Below are positions 39,087 to 55,000 of a DNA stretch of 55,000 nt, piece by piece (the stretch's first letter is position 1; every line of letters begins with the position of its first letter). A program made the translations under genes and the position numbers. This stretch comes from Anaeromyces robustus (Eukaryota; Neocallimastigomycota; Neocallimastigomycetes; Neocallimastigales; Neocallimastigaceae). The notes beneath the pieces were generated by a model. The model was given only the letters and a program-made list of their open reading frames with translations. It was not told the origin of the DNA and did not search any database. The stretch spans positions 1 through 55,000 of the forward strand of contig MCFG01000386.1 of the NCBI GenBank assembly GCA_002104895.1. Direction: 5' to 3'.

Positions 39087-41773
39087 TACTTGATCAGATT
39101 CTGGTAAGAAACATGGATTCATAGCCACTAATGATGAAAATAATTCTAACCACGCTATACGTCGACATGCTTTCCAAAAACATGAAAATAGATATACAAT
39201 ACATGCCGTATATGGTGAATTAATTTTAATTTGTGTACCTGTAATTGCTTCCGTTAAACACGATGAGAAAACTTTCAATGTATTTAAACCTTCTGGATCA
39301 AGAGTTGCCCAACCAACAATTCTACATAATTCTTCTTCTAAATTGTTTGTTTTTGTTGGCTGATATCCTGTTTCAGCACATTGTAACAAATAATCTATAT
39401 AACGTTGTTTTTCAATTAATATATATTCTGAATAACATTTAATATACTCAGATAGTGAAGCTAAATAATTAATTTGTTCTGACGATAGATTTTTACATCT
39501 TTGTATATCTTTTATAGTTCCTTTAGTATTTTGAATATATGCTATTTTTTCTGAATAACTACTATTATTAAGTTGCCAAATCATACGTTCTGGAATTGGT
39601 AATAAATCATCAACTTCTTGAGCATTAACTAAAGCTTCAAGGATTGTACAAACTTTAGTATCATATCCAGCTACATGTTTTGCATATATATGAATAATTG
39701 CTTCAAGAATATTTGGAATAGTTTCTGAAACAAATATTAATAATACATTAGGTTCAGTTTTATCTTCACCAGCTAATCCCCAAACTAAGTTATAAGGAAG
39801 ATTAAGATTTTCTTTTAAAAGAAAAGCATTGCTTGTTGCAGTATATACACGGATATTATTTTTTGCAAGGCCATCTCTTAAATTTAAAAGAATTTTTAAT
39901 GGATTATAACTTCTTAATATTTTTAATAGATATTTAGCTGATTTACTTGGCTTTTTAATAATACTATCTAATGTTTTCATTAAAACTTCAAATTGAACTG
40001 AAAAATTATTACTTGGTACATCAACTGAAGTTCTAACATGACTTAATAATTTTTTCTTTAATAATTCATACATAACTTCCAAAATACTATTTTCAACATC
40101 AATTTTTCTTGTTTTACCATAACTTGTACCAAAATAAGTTAAACTTGAACATGTATTTTTATTACTTTTTTGTATTGTTGGTGCGATATTAAATTTTACA
40201 GAAGAATTTTTCTGTATATTTGGTGAGAGGGGATTTTTACTAAGATGATCTAATATATCTGGAACTAAATCATGATATTCATCTTCATCACTTTCGTTTT
40301 GCTACAAAAATAATAATATATTAATGAAAATATCAAAAAATATATATTTTATATATTATATATAATGTAATGGAAAAAAAAAATATAATGTACAATAATA
40401 TTATAATAATAAAATAGCAAAAATAATAATATAGTATATATATATATATTAAATATTATATATATAATATAATAATTGTTAATAAATTAATATTGTATAA
40501 AATTAAACATATATATAAATAATTATAACAACAATAATAAATATAGTATAACATATATAATAGAATAAAATATAAAAATATATATATATATATATTTAAT
40601 TAATACTTGTAACGATTGCATAATTTCACTAATTGGTATTGGACTTGGTGGAGGTTTCTTTTCATAAATTGCTGAATGAAAGTCAGTTTCAGTAGTCTGA
40701 TATACTGATGGTATTTTTTCTCTTATAAATTTTGGAAATTTAATTAAACGCATAGTTTTTTTCCAAATCTCAGGTGTAATTTTAAAGTTTCTCCATTCAA
40801 CATGTAATGTACATTCTTCCATAATTAAATGTGTATCTTTAATAACACCATCATTAATAAATTCGAAGACACTATCATCATCAACAGTTCTATAATCTAA
40901 TGGTTTTAATTCTTTTAGATCAAGGAAATTTTTATTATTACATGTATATCCTTTAAAACCAAATCCATTTAACCATTTAATATAATAACGATCTCTAATA
41001 TATTCTTCATGATGTTGATAACGAACTGGTATAATTTCAATATCAAGAACAATAAAATCTGAACGAATAGTAATTTCATTTTTTAATTTTTGTAAGAAAT
41101 CAGCGTAATCTGGTGTTACAGCATCAAGTGATGTTTTTTGAGTACCATCTTCAAAAAATACTGAATTTTTTAATACAACACCATTGATAAGAGTTTTAAC
41201 CTTATTAAATAAGTCTAAATTATCAATATCTACTAATTTAACCATACTTTGGAAAAAACTTGTCATATCAATTAAAAGTTGAACACATCCAGGTATACCA
41301 AGAGTTTCTTCCAAATATGAAAATTCGAAAAAAACTATACCTTGAATAATACCTTGTGGAAGTTCCTTCGTAGTTTCTTTGACTAATTTCTTTAAATATT
41401 TAAAAAAATGACCTTTTGAGTGTTTTTGAAAATCATTCCATTTTTCTTTTACATTAATTGAGGTTAATACCATTTTATATGAAGAAACAAAGTCATAATA
41501 AGAAACATTTGGATTCTTATTTTCACTCATGAATTTTAAATTTTCATTATGGGAATTTAATAATTTATCGATAGGTAAAATTAAAAGGTCCAAATTTTTA
41601 TTTCCATTTAGAAAATTTAATTTTCCTATATCTCCATTGTATATACCAAAACTTTGAATATTTTTAGAATTAAAAAGTGGAGTTTTATATGCTAAAATAT
41701 CATTCTTTTTATTTTCATTTTTCTTTACATCAATTTTTGCATTATCAATATTTGCTTTTTTTTGTTTTGCCAT
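32534..41773 (-). CDS. Giant membrane protein with C-terminal GT4 glycosyltransferase
   Basis: Four exons (minus) join in phase 0: 40607-41773, 39090-40301, 36233-38848 and 32534-36064, giving 2841 residues. Introns are GT-AG. The C-terminal ~400 residues (about 2420-2810) form a GT-B glycosyltransferase of the GT4 class: AVMLSHVSPVKDIHNAIYAA, LYIYGSKEKDA, and the donor-site EX7E motif in SSITEGLPLALGEAGLCGLP followed by VVCTDVGGSREV. Exon 3 (residues 794-1665) holds two groups of hydrophobic membrane spans separated by a charged cytosolic-type stretch with Arg/Lys-rich RIRLWERAAREH. Exons 1-2 encode a soluble, unrecognised N-terminal part. The donor sugar and acceptor are unknown; with many membrane spans, a role in making or exporting a cell-surface polysaccharide is plausible but inferred. 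The three large ORFs could be mistaken for separate genes, but only the exon 1 ORF has its own upstream start in context, and each splice joins in frame. Confidence 0.85.
36078..36136. repeat. (AAAT)n in GT4 gene intron 3
   Basis: About 14 AAAT units in the intron 36065-36232. Confidence 0.9.
38862..39026. repeat. (AAAT)n in GT4 gene intron 2
   Basis: About 40 AAAT units with TTAA interruptions, in the intron 38849-39089. A poly-A/T tract follows at 39057-39084. Confidence 0.9.
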
Positions 41774-42442
41774 ATTGAATTATAGAAATTTTTGTTATAA
41801 TAACATTGATATATATATATAAATAGTGAAACAAATATTTTTTTTTGACTATATTATTCTGTATTATATTATATTATATTATATTATAATTGATAAAATT
41901 TAAAAATTATTAAATTTACTCGAGCTAACTTATTAGAATATATAAAAATATATAGAATTCAAATTATTTAATAAAGTTATACATATAATAATTTTTATTT
42001 ATGAATTTGTAGTCTATATTAAATTTATTTTAATAAGTTACCTTTATATCAACTTTGTTTTTCTATTATGTAAAATTATTGTATTATTATATTATTATTA
42101 TTATCTTCTAATTATAGGAAACAGGTCAAAAAATATATATAATGAAAAATACATAAAATTTATAATATAAATTTCTTATTTAAAAATTTACGATATCTAT
42201 TTTACAGATATATAATAGACATATTATATTAAAAAAATAGCAATAAATGTATATGAAGTCTATATTTAAGTAATCTATAATTTATATAATAGAAATATAT
42301 AATATAATATAATATAATAGAAATGTAAATATTTTTTATTAAAAAATAAAACAAAAAAAAGTTTAGGAAAAAAAAATTACTATTTCAATGTTTTATATAT
42401 AAGTAAAAAAATAATTAATTGATTTATATTCTTTTTGAAAAA

Positions 42443-42473
<31 letters not shown>

Positions 42474-43984
42474 TAAATAATAATAATAATAAATAAAAAT
42501 TTAATTCTTAATAAAAATAAAAAATATATATAAATAATAAAAAATATTAATATTAATATTAATATTAATAAAAAATAAATATTTAAAATATATTAATATT
42601 AATTAAAATAATATTATTATAAATTAAAAATACATATTATATAATTTTAAAAAAAATAAATATAGTAATATATATTGTAATATGTATCATAATATTATGG
42701 CATATATAAAATATATTAAATATATTAAAATGGGTAATATTATAGAAAATCCTAAAAGAAAAACAATTATTATGTGGCTTGTTAGAATTTAATGATTATT
42801 ATGTTGAAATACTTTTTATACCTGTAAATATCATTTTAAATATATAGAGTTATAATAAATATTTTTATTTTATCTCATAAAAATAAAAAAAACTTAACAG
42901 ATATTCCATTTATTTTAAAAAATAAATACCATATATATATAATTATTTTAGATACATTAAAAAACTTTAATTTTAATTATTATATATTAAGATTGTAAAA
43001 AATTGTAAAAATAAAAAAATTAAAAATTATAAACTTATTGAATAAATATATTAATAGTATAATATAATATATAATTATATTTTATTTTAAATTCAAATTT
43101 TCATAAAATCAAAGTTTTTTTAATATAAAAATAAAAAATTTCGATTTTTTGAAGAAATTTACATATATGGAAAGTTTTGCGGTAATAATATAAAATATAA
43201 ATAATTTTATATTAATAATAAATGCAAGTTTTTATGTATTAAAAATGCAAAAAAAAATTTAAGCCTCATGAAAATTATGCAGAATATCTGATGCATAATG
43301 AACGTATAACATTGCTTTTACTAGAAAGAAAAAAAAAAAGGAAAAATTATATTGACTTGAATTCTTAATTAAGATTGAAAAATGTAATTTTCTTTATTAT
43401 GCTAAAAAAGAATATCAATATTTTTATTAGAAAGTTAAAATATTAATAAATTAGTACTTATTAATTATTATTAATAAATATTATATTTTTATTAATATAT
43501 TTTTTTATTATATTATTATATTTTTTTTATTATTTATGTTATTATTTTAATTATCTTGCTATTTTTATTAATTACTTTAACAATTATTTTTCCTAATCAT
43601 ATTAAATAATAGGTATATTTAAGTATTTAAGTATCAATAATACAAATCATTTTAATGAAAGTATTTAAAAAATTTATTTTATTATATAAAATAAAAATAT
43701 AAATATAAATATAAATATAAATAAAAATAAAAATGTTAAATATATATATAATAAATATTTAAATAAGAAATATGTAAAAAAAAAAAAAATAAGAATGAAC
43801 TTTACAATACAATATGTAAAATATACATATATAAATAACTCTAATTTGAAAAACAAAAGAAAATAATATGATAAAAAAGTTTAACAAAATATATAATGAA
43901 ATTATTAAGAAATATTCATATTATATATATATATATATATTTATAATAAAAATAAAATATAAAAAATACTAAAATATTTAGAGA

Positions 43985-44049
<65 letters not shown>

Positions 44050-44262
44050 AATAAATAAATAAATATAAAAGTGTAATTAATTTTTATTATTTGTACTACC
44101 TAGATGAAATTTCAAAATTAAATCTTTAGATTTTTCTATTTAAACGTAATTTTTATTTTCCTTTAATAATATTTCTTTTAATTAATTTTTTTTTTAAAAA
44201 AACTATTTATTTATTGTATATTTAAAAAACTATTTATTTATTATATATTTATACTAGAAATC
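41774..44262. other. AT-rich intergenic DNA
   Basis: The shared 5' region of the divergent GT4 and phosphopantetheinyl transferase genes. It holds (AT)n near 42449-42474, TAATAT repeats at 42543-42570 and (AAT)n/(AAAT)n at 43988-44064. No gene seen. Confidence 0.6.
43988..44064. repeat. (AAT)n then (AAAT)n
   Basis: About 17 AAT units that switch directly into about six AAAT units, 200 bp upstream of the phosphopantetheinyl transferase ATG. Confidence 0.9.
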
Positions 44263-45714
44263 ATGGAGTGTGAAGTTGGTACATTTTTAAAATGGAAATT
44301 TAATGCAGAAAAATGGAATCCTTCTCCAGAAGTAATTATTTATTGTAAATAATTTTTTTACCTTTTCCATTTTTTATTTATTTTTTTTTTTTTCAATTGT
44401 TATAGTTTTTATTAATATCAAAAGTAATATATAATATTTTTTATATAATATTTAATAAGGATATTAATTAATTATATATTGATATTAATTTTTTTTATAA
44501 ATTTCTATAAAAATGTATTTAATGTTTATAATTTAATTATATTTTATTACATTAATTATTTCTTTAAAAAAATATATTTTTTTTAAAAAAGGAATTTAAT
44601 TGTTATTTACAGTATGTTCAACCAGAAGAACGTATAAGAATAAAAAAGTTCTTTCATTTTATTGATTCTAAAAGAGCATTAGCGGGAAGATTATTATTAA
44701 GACAAGCTATTCATACTTTACTAAATGTTAATTGGTCTAGTATTGAATTAGGTCGCTCTTCTGATAATAAGCCAATTATTAAAAAAGTAATTATCATATT
44801 GAAATTTATTCAATAAAAAATTTTTTAAAATTTTATTATTTAATAATATTAATAAATATTAAATAATAATTAGATAAAAAATTCCGATATTCCATTTAAA
44901 CATATATCAGTAAATATATCTCATCATGGGGAATGGGTTGCTTTAATTGCACATACTAAAAAAATAGTAGGAATTGATGTTATGAATACAACTGAAGATC
45001 CAAGAACTGATATTGATAGCTTTTTTGATTTAATGGCAGATGTTGTAAGTTTTTAGATATTTTTTTTTTTTTTTTTCATTATTATAATTATTATTCCTAT
45101 TTTCTTATTAATGATTTTGACAATATATTTAAAAGTTTACAAAAAATGAATGGAAAGAAATAAATGAATTAAAAGAAGATAATCAGAGACTTGAAAGATT
45201 TTATAAATTTTGGTCATTAAAAGAAAGTTATGTTAAAGCTATTGGAAAGGGACTTGTACTTGATCTTCAATCTATTGAATTTACTCTTAATCGTGATGAT
45301 ATTGGAAAAGTAAATATACTCATTTATATATATATATATTTTATTTTAAAAAATAAATTACTGACTATATATATTTATTTATATACATTCAAATAAATCA
45401 ATATGTAAACAATCATATGAACAAATAAATAAATAATACTAATACAATAACAACAAAAAACGTCAATAATAATAAATTTATGATTAATGACTAATAATAT
45501 TATTAATAATAATAATTAAAAAAAGACTGTAGAAACTGCAACATTATATAGAGATGGTAAAAGAATGGATGACTGGAAATTTTATATTTATCATTTAGAT
45601 GATATACATTGTTCTTCTATAGCAATTAATAGCGTAGAAGATGATAATATTAAAAATATTGATTTTGAAAATTTATCTATTGAAAAATTAGTAGAAAATG
45701 CAGAAAATGTATAA
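44263..45714 (+). CDS. 4'-phosphopantetheinyl transferase (AASDHPPT/Lys5 type)
   Basis: Transfers the 4'-phosphopantetheine arm from CoA to a serine of carrier proteins (fatty-acid or polyketide synthase ACP, NRPS PCP, or aminoadipate reductase in the fungal lysine pathway). Exons are 44263-44331, 44613-44786, 44874-45044, 45136-45309 and 45526-45714, all phase 0, 258 residues (yeast Lys5 272, human AASDHPPT 309). Family motifs: PEERIRIKKF and AGRLLLRQ early; VNISHHGEWVALIA; the Mg-binding GIDVM with Asp116; and FWSLKESYVKAIGKGL, with Trp164, Lys167, Glu168 and Lys172 matching the WxxKEAxxKA signature. The broad-specificity Sfp/Lys5 group is favoured over the short bacterial AcpS. The ATG is the first in the exon and begins MECEVGTFLKWKFN, like the N-terminal beta-strand of this family. 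Confidence 0.94.
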
Positions 45715-45822
45715 TTTTTTTGATAAATAATTTTAAAATGCCTTATTTCTACTACCATAAAATTTTCTATCACATATTATTATAAGAATTAAATATAACT
45801 ATTTTATGTATTATTTATTTAC

Positions 45823-45907
<85 letters not shown>

Positions 45908-46074
45908 TTAATATTATATTAATGTTTTTAATAAACAAAAATATACATGAATTATAATAACAATAAAATATATGAAAATAATTATGATAGTGTTTAAATT
46001 TAAATATACATTTTTTTTTTATTTTTTATAATAATTTTTTTATATTATGTTTTAATAAAATAAAAAAAAAAATA
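45715..46074. other. Intergenic DNA with (ATT)n
   Basis: Space between convergent genes; mostly an (ATT)n array at 45828-45906 and T/A runs. Confidence 0.7.
45828..45906. repeat. (ATT)n microsatellite
   Basis: About 26 ATT units. Confidence 0.95.
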
Positions 46075-50489
<4,415 letters not shown>

Positions 50490-51088
50490 AATATTATTTT
50501 TATTTTCTTTAAGTTTTTTTTTAGTTAGTATTAAATTATTTTTTTTTATTTATTTCAATTTTATTTTTTAATAGTCATTTTTTCATTAATAAATAGTTAT
50601 TCTATAATTATAATTATTATAATTATAATTATAATATTATAATATTAAATTAAGATAAAAATTTTCCTACATTGATATGAATAACTTTAATTATAATTAT
50701 AATTATATAATATTGATTTATATATATAATTATAATTGTAATAATTATGAAGTCAAAAAAAAAAAAAAATCAAAAAAAAAAAAAAAGGAAAAAAGATAAT
50801 AATAAAAAAAAAAAATATAAGATATATATTATTAAAATTTTAAAGTTCATTATAGTACATAGTATATTATTTTTTTATATAATTATTTTTATATATATAT
50901 ATATATTTTATTTTTGTACAACACATAATCAATATTATAAATAAATAAATAAAGATTAATAAATAAATAATAAAAATAAATAATAATAAATAAAGAATAA
51001 TAAATAAATAAATAAATAAATAAATAATAAATAAATAAAGATTAATAAATAAATAATAAATAATAATAAATAATAATAAATAAAGAAT

Positions 51089-51119
<31 letters not shown>

Positions 51120-51346
51120 AATTAATTAAATAAAATAAAATAAATATAAGAAATAGATTATTAAAAAATTATTATTTTATTATTATTTTTATATATAGAA
51201 TTAAATATTATATTACATAATTGATATAAATGAATAGAATATAAGAGTTTAAAAATAATAACATATAATTATTAAAAGATTTTTCTTTTTCTTTGATAAA
51301 AAGGGTTAGAATAAAATTAAATTATTATTATTATTATTTTCTTAAA
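50490..51346. other. AT-rich intergenic DNA
   Basis: ATAATTATAATTATA-type palindromic runs (50598-50645 and 50690-50710), poly-A runs near 50756-50812, and a compound AAAT/AAT array at 50940-51130. Any promoter of the coiled-coil gene would be here. Confidence 0.65.
50940..51130. repeat. Compound AAAT/AAT array with duplicated block
   Basis: Mixed AAAT and AAT units. The segment AAAGATTAATAAATAAATAA occurs at about 50950 and 51036, and AAAGAATAATAAATAAATAA at about 50992 and 51081, so an ~88-bp composite block is present twice. Confidence 0.88.
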
Positions 51347-52647
51347 TTAAATTTCTTCTACTTTATCTTCTTTATTTATAGCATTATCAACAACATTATA
51401 CCAATTTTTAACTTTATCAGACATTTCACTTTCAGAAAATTCGATTAAATCTTCATTATCATTATTATTATTTTCATTATTATAAGAATCTGGAGACATT
51501 GGAATAGATTTTCTTGGAAGAGGTTCATCTAAAGATAAAGTACCATTATTATTTAATAATTCAGTTATAGAACTAACAGAATTGGTTTTTTTAGTTAATT
51601 TTTCTTTTGGTTCTGTTAATGAATTTTCATCAAAATCTATTAAAGTTCCTTCAGTAACATTTATATTATTACTTTCAGTTAATTCTTCATTATCATTAAA
51701 TGAAAGTAATGGTTGATTTTCATTTGGAATATCAGTAGTATCATTATCGAGAACAATTAAAGGTTGAGTTTCACTTGAATAATAAGTATTTAATAAACCG
51801 TCATCATTATTATTATTATTATTATTAATTTTTTTAATTGTTTCCTTTTTTCCTTCAATATTAGATTCAAGGGTTAAAGAAGAAATATCTATAGTTTTAT
51901 TTAAATCCATTGTATTTATATTTTTTCTTCCATAGATGTGATCATCGTTACTTTTTACTTGAGTAGTAGAAGAAGAAATATTAATAATTTTTGGAATTTC
52001 CATTTTATCTAAAGAAACTTTTTCAGTAATAATTTCTAAAGGTTTATCTTGTGGTAATGTTTGATTTGTAATTTTTACAGGTTCTGGTAAAATAGTAATA
52101 AATTTTGGTAATTGTTTAATTGGACATTGAATAGTTTCAGTTTGAATTTCTAATAATTTATCATTTGGTAATAATTCTTTTGTAAAAGTAATTGGTTTTG
52201 GCATAAAATAAATCATTTTTGTAAGATGAGATTCTACTACTGGAGCCATTATAGTAATTAAATCAATAGGTTCATCTAATTTTTCCTTTGTAAATTTAAT
52301 AGGTTCTGGAAGTTTTTCTTCAATTATATTAACGATTTCTTTTGTAAATTGAGGTTTAATATCCTCAACTTTAATAATATTAACAGTAAGAGGTTTATCT
52401 ATTGGTAAAGTTATAATACTTTTTTGAATTGGTTCTGGTAAAGATTCAAAAATTTTTGGATACATTGGTTTTAAAGGTTCTATTTTTTCAATTTCAATAA
52501 ATAAAGGTTTATCACTCTTTTCTATATTTAATTTTTCCTTTTTAAAGGAAACAGGTTCAGGAAGTGGAATAATTTCTTCAGATATAAGTGGTTTATTTTC
52601 TAAAATTTCAATACCATGATGATTAGATGAATTATTATTATTATTAC

Positions 52648-52691
<44 letters not shown>

Positions 52692-53085
52692 GATTCATGT
52701 TTCATTGATACTTTAGAATAATCCTTTTTATTACCATGTTCCCATGGTAAAGAATAAGTATTTACAGGAGAAGGAGCAGAAGGAGTTGGACTAGAAACTA
52801 ATGGATAAGAAGGAGTAGAAGGTTTTAAAGATGGAGAAAGAGCAGTAGTAGAAGAAGAAGAAGAATATAAACCATAAGAATTTCTTCTATAATTTAAAGG
52901 TTCATAAGAAGGAGAAGGACATCTTTCAAAGTAAACATAACCTGGAGGAGTAGATGGACGTGGCATTAATTGATCAACACTATTTAATTGAGAATCAGCA
53001 AAGAATTTCTGTCTTGCATTAAATACACTTTTACCAACAGTATTAGTATCCTTCTTTTCTGCCATATCAATAATTTTCTAAATAA

Positions 53086-53116
<31 letters not shown>

Positions 53117-53775
53117 TATATATATAATTTTAATAATATATATAAATATTAAATAATTATAATTATTTACAGGTATTTTAAGTTAATTTTAATTATTAAA
53201 ATATATTTATTATATTATTTTTATATTTATACTATATTATTTAATTAAATTTATTTCTTTTATATAATATATGATATGTGATGAGATATATTTATATATT
53301 TATATATATATATAAATAATTATTATTACCTTTAAAGATTCAGATTTAGCTGAAGCAATTGTCCAATCATGAGCTGGTAAAGTAATTTTTTCAGTTTTAT
53401 TAGTTTTAATAGTATTACTACTACTGGTTGAAGTTGAAGTAGTTGGTTTTATTGATTCTTTTTTAATGGAAGTTGTAGAATTTTTATTATTATAATTAAA
53501 AGAAGTTTTAATTTTTTCATTGGAAGGTTTTCTTTTAGTAGAAGAATTATCAATTAAACTTTTTGGTTTTGGAATACCACCTTCCTGTTCAAGTTTTTCA
53601 AGGAAATATCTACGTCTAGCTAAAAATTCTTCTTTACCAAAACTCTTTTTTTCTTCTTTTGGGTTTTTAAGAATATTCTTAATAAATTCAAATAATAAAT
53701 TTTATTATATATATATGAGAATCAAAATATTGTTAAAAGATGGTTGTTTTAAAAATAAAAAAAAAATTTTTTTAT

Positions 53776-53822
<47 letters not shown>

Positions 53823-53889
53823 GTTATTGTTATAGTTATTAATTTACCTTAAGAGCATTTGATCTTGGATTGAAAGATGAATCAGACAT
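51347..53889 (-). CDS. Proline/glutamate repeat protein, unknown function
   Basis: Three exons (minus): 53848-53889, 53330-53677 and 51347-53077, joining in phase 0 to 706 residues. I do not recognise the family. The N-terminus (MSDSSFNPRSNALK then NILKNPKEEKKSFGKEEFL) carries a short basic helix, FLARRRYFLEKLEQEGGIPK. A motif-like stretch follows in exon 3 (KSVFNARQKFFADSQL, then RPSTPPGYVYFERCPSPSYE), next to a Ser/Pro/Thr-rich low-complexity region and an Asn run. Residues about 310-510 contain roughly six imperfect repeats of about 30-45 residues built around LPEPhxhxKExL and DKPLxIxxExh. The tail is acidic and Asn-rich, ending EFSESEMSDKVKNWYNVVDN. Low complexity and repeats suggest a scaffold or peripheral cytoskeletal role, but there is no direct evidence. 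The ATG at 53045 inside exon 3 would give a shorter 572-residue form; the upstream exons are favoured because phases and codon use fit. Confidence 0.7.
53783..53830. repeat. (ATT)n in intron 1 of repeat-protein gene
   Basis: About 13 ATT units then GTTATT variants, in the intron 53678-53847. Confidence 0.9.
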
Positions 53890-54365
53890 TTTTTCTTTTT
53901 ATTTACTAAAAAAAAAAGTAGAATTCCTTATAAGTAATAAAAAATAAAAATATAAGAAGTTAATCTATATACAATAATATTTGTTTTAGTGTATTTTTTT
54001 TTTTAACTTCTGAAATTTATTTATTAAAATATAAATATATATTAAATAATATATTATATATAAAAGAAGTTACTAATTAGTTATAATATATATTTATTTT
54101 ATAAAAATTTTTTATAACTATATATATAATTGTTTTTTGTAAAATTTATGTATTTGTGTGATAATGAGTTTTATGTTTTAATTTTTTTTATTTTATTTTA
54201 TTTTGTTAGTTTAAAATATCAATTGTATTTTCGTTTATAATAATAAATAAAAAAGAAATAAATGTCTTTTTTAAAAAATATTAAATAAGAATTTTTAATA
54301 TAAAGTATAATAATTCTTATTTAATATTTTTATTCTTTTTTTATTTAAATTTGATTATACAAGGT

Positions 54366-54406
<41 letters not shown>

Positions 54407-54750
54407 TGATTTTATTGTTTAAGTTTTTGTTACAAAGAACAAAAGTAACTTATACAAAAGTTTTTTTGTATAAAACTTTTTTTATGGTAAAAATTAATAA
54501 TTTCTTTCTATTCGAAATAGAAATAAAGAATTATATGTTATTATTTTTAAACAATGATGAAAAAATTTTTAAAAAAGAAAAAAAGAAAAAAGAAAAAGTA
54601 AAAAAAAAAAAGTTTAGTTTTGTTTTTTCATGAATTATTTTTTTAATTTATTTTTAATATACAATTAAGTAAAAATAATGAATAGTTTTTTTTTACTTAA
54701 TTGATTATTCCATTATTTAGAGTATATATATAATTTATTATAAATTTATG

Positions 54751-54784
<34 letters not shown>

Positions 54785-55000
54785 AATATAAATCAATAAT
54801 AATGATTATCTCTGATAAATAGAATATATATTTATAGATAAAATTTTAAAGGTCATTCATTGTATTTTCATTATAAAAATAGATATTTTAATATAACATT
54901 TTAAAAAATTTAAATAACAAAAAATATATATATAAATTTAATATATATTATGAGAATGTATTTTTTTTTAAATCTTTTTACTTAAAGTAATTATTTAATT
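53890..55000. other. AT-rich intergenic DNA
   Basis: No gene seen. It includes pure T tracts at 54367-54405 and 54751-54778, and a 20-bp inverted pair near 54281-54300 and 54312-54330 (AAATATTAAATAAGAATTTT and its complement) that could form a hairpin or mark a terminator. Confidence 0.55.

Noticed and set aside
50940-51130. CRISPR-like regular repeats
   Set aside because: AAAT/AAT microsatellite with duplicated blocks; no unique spacers, and the genome is eukaryotic.
54364-54633. 89-residue ORF starting with poly-Phe
   Set aside because: Begins in a T tract and continues in A/T-rich low-complexity sequence; no support as a gene.

Overview
The window looks like nuclear DNA of an anaerobic gut (rumen) chytrid fungus, phylum Neocallimastigomycota. 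Non-coding DNA is almost pure A/T, and AAT, AAAT and AAAAT microsatellites are very long. Introns are short and mostly GT-AG. Proteins carry Asn runs. There is a broken GH11 xylanase gene and a bacterial-type chloramphenicol acetyltransferase gene without introns. Genus cannot be fixed from the sequence.

Layout. 1-6.2 kb is a graveyard of two non-LTR (LINE) retrotransposon families. One LINE has landed inside the 3' part of a GH11 xylanase gene (minus strand), which also has two frameshifts. 6.2-13.7 kb is AT-rich and gene-poor, with one 5'-truncated LINE (12-bp target-site duplication) inserted into Ty1/copia debris. 13.7-14.8 kb holds ribosomal protein eS6 (minus, three exons). 16.1-16.7 kb holds the CAT-family acetyltransferase (plus). 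16.7-22.3 kb is gene-free and includes a ~0.9 kb (AAAAT)n array. From 22.4 kb the window is gene-rich: a cyclin (plus, 4 exons), a PIG-C/Gpi2 GPI-anchor enzyme with an N-terminal zinc ribbon (plus, 7 exons), a three-LIM-domain protein (minus, 6 exons), a 2841-residue membrane protein ending in a GT4 glycosyltransferase domain (minus, 4 exons), a 4'-phosphopantetheinyl transferase (plus, 5 exons), an 810-residue coiled-coil protein (minus, 13 exons) and a 706-residue proline/glutamate repeat protein (minus, 3 exons).

The genes are unrelated housekeeping, signalling, wall/surface and cytoskeletal functions; nothing resembles an operon or pathway cluster. Exon models were assembled by hand from splice sites, reading phase and family resemblance, and the phases close for every model. 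The most interesting observation is that two introns of the coiled-coil gene begin with the U12-type AT-AC donor ATATCCTTT and end in AC. They join in frame, whereas I saw no workable GT-AG alternative. All other introns I could place are GT-AG.
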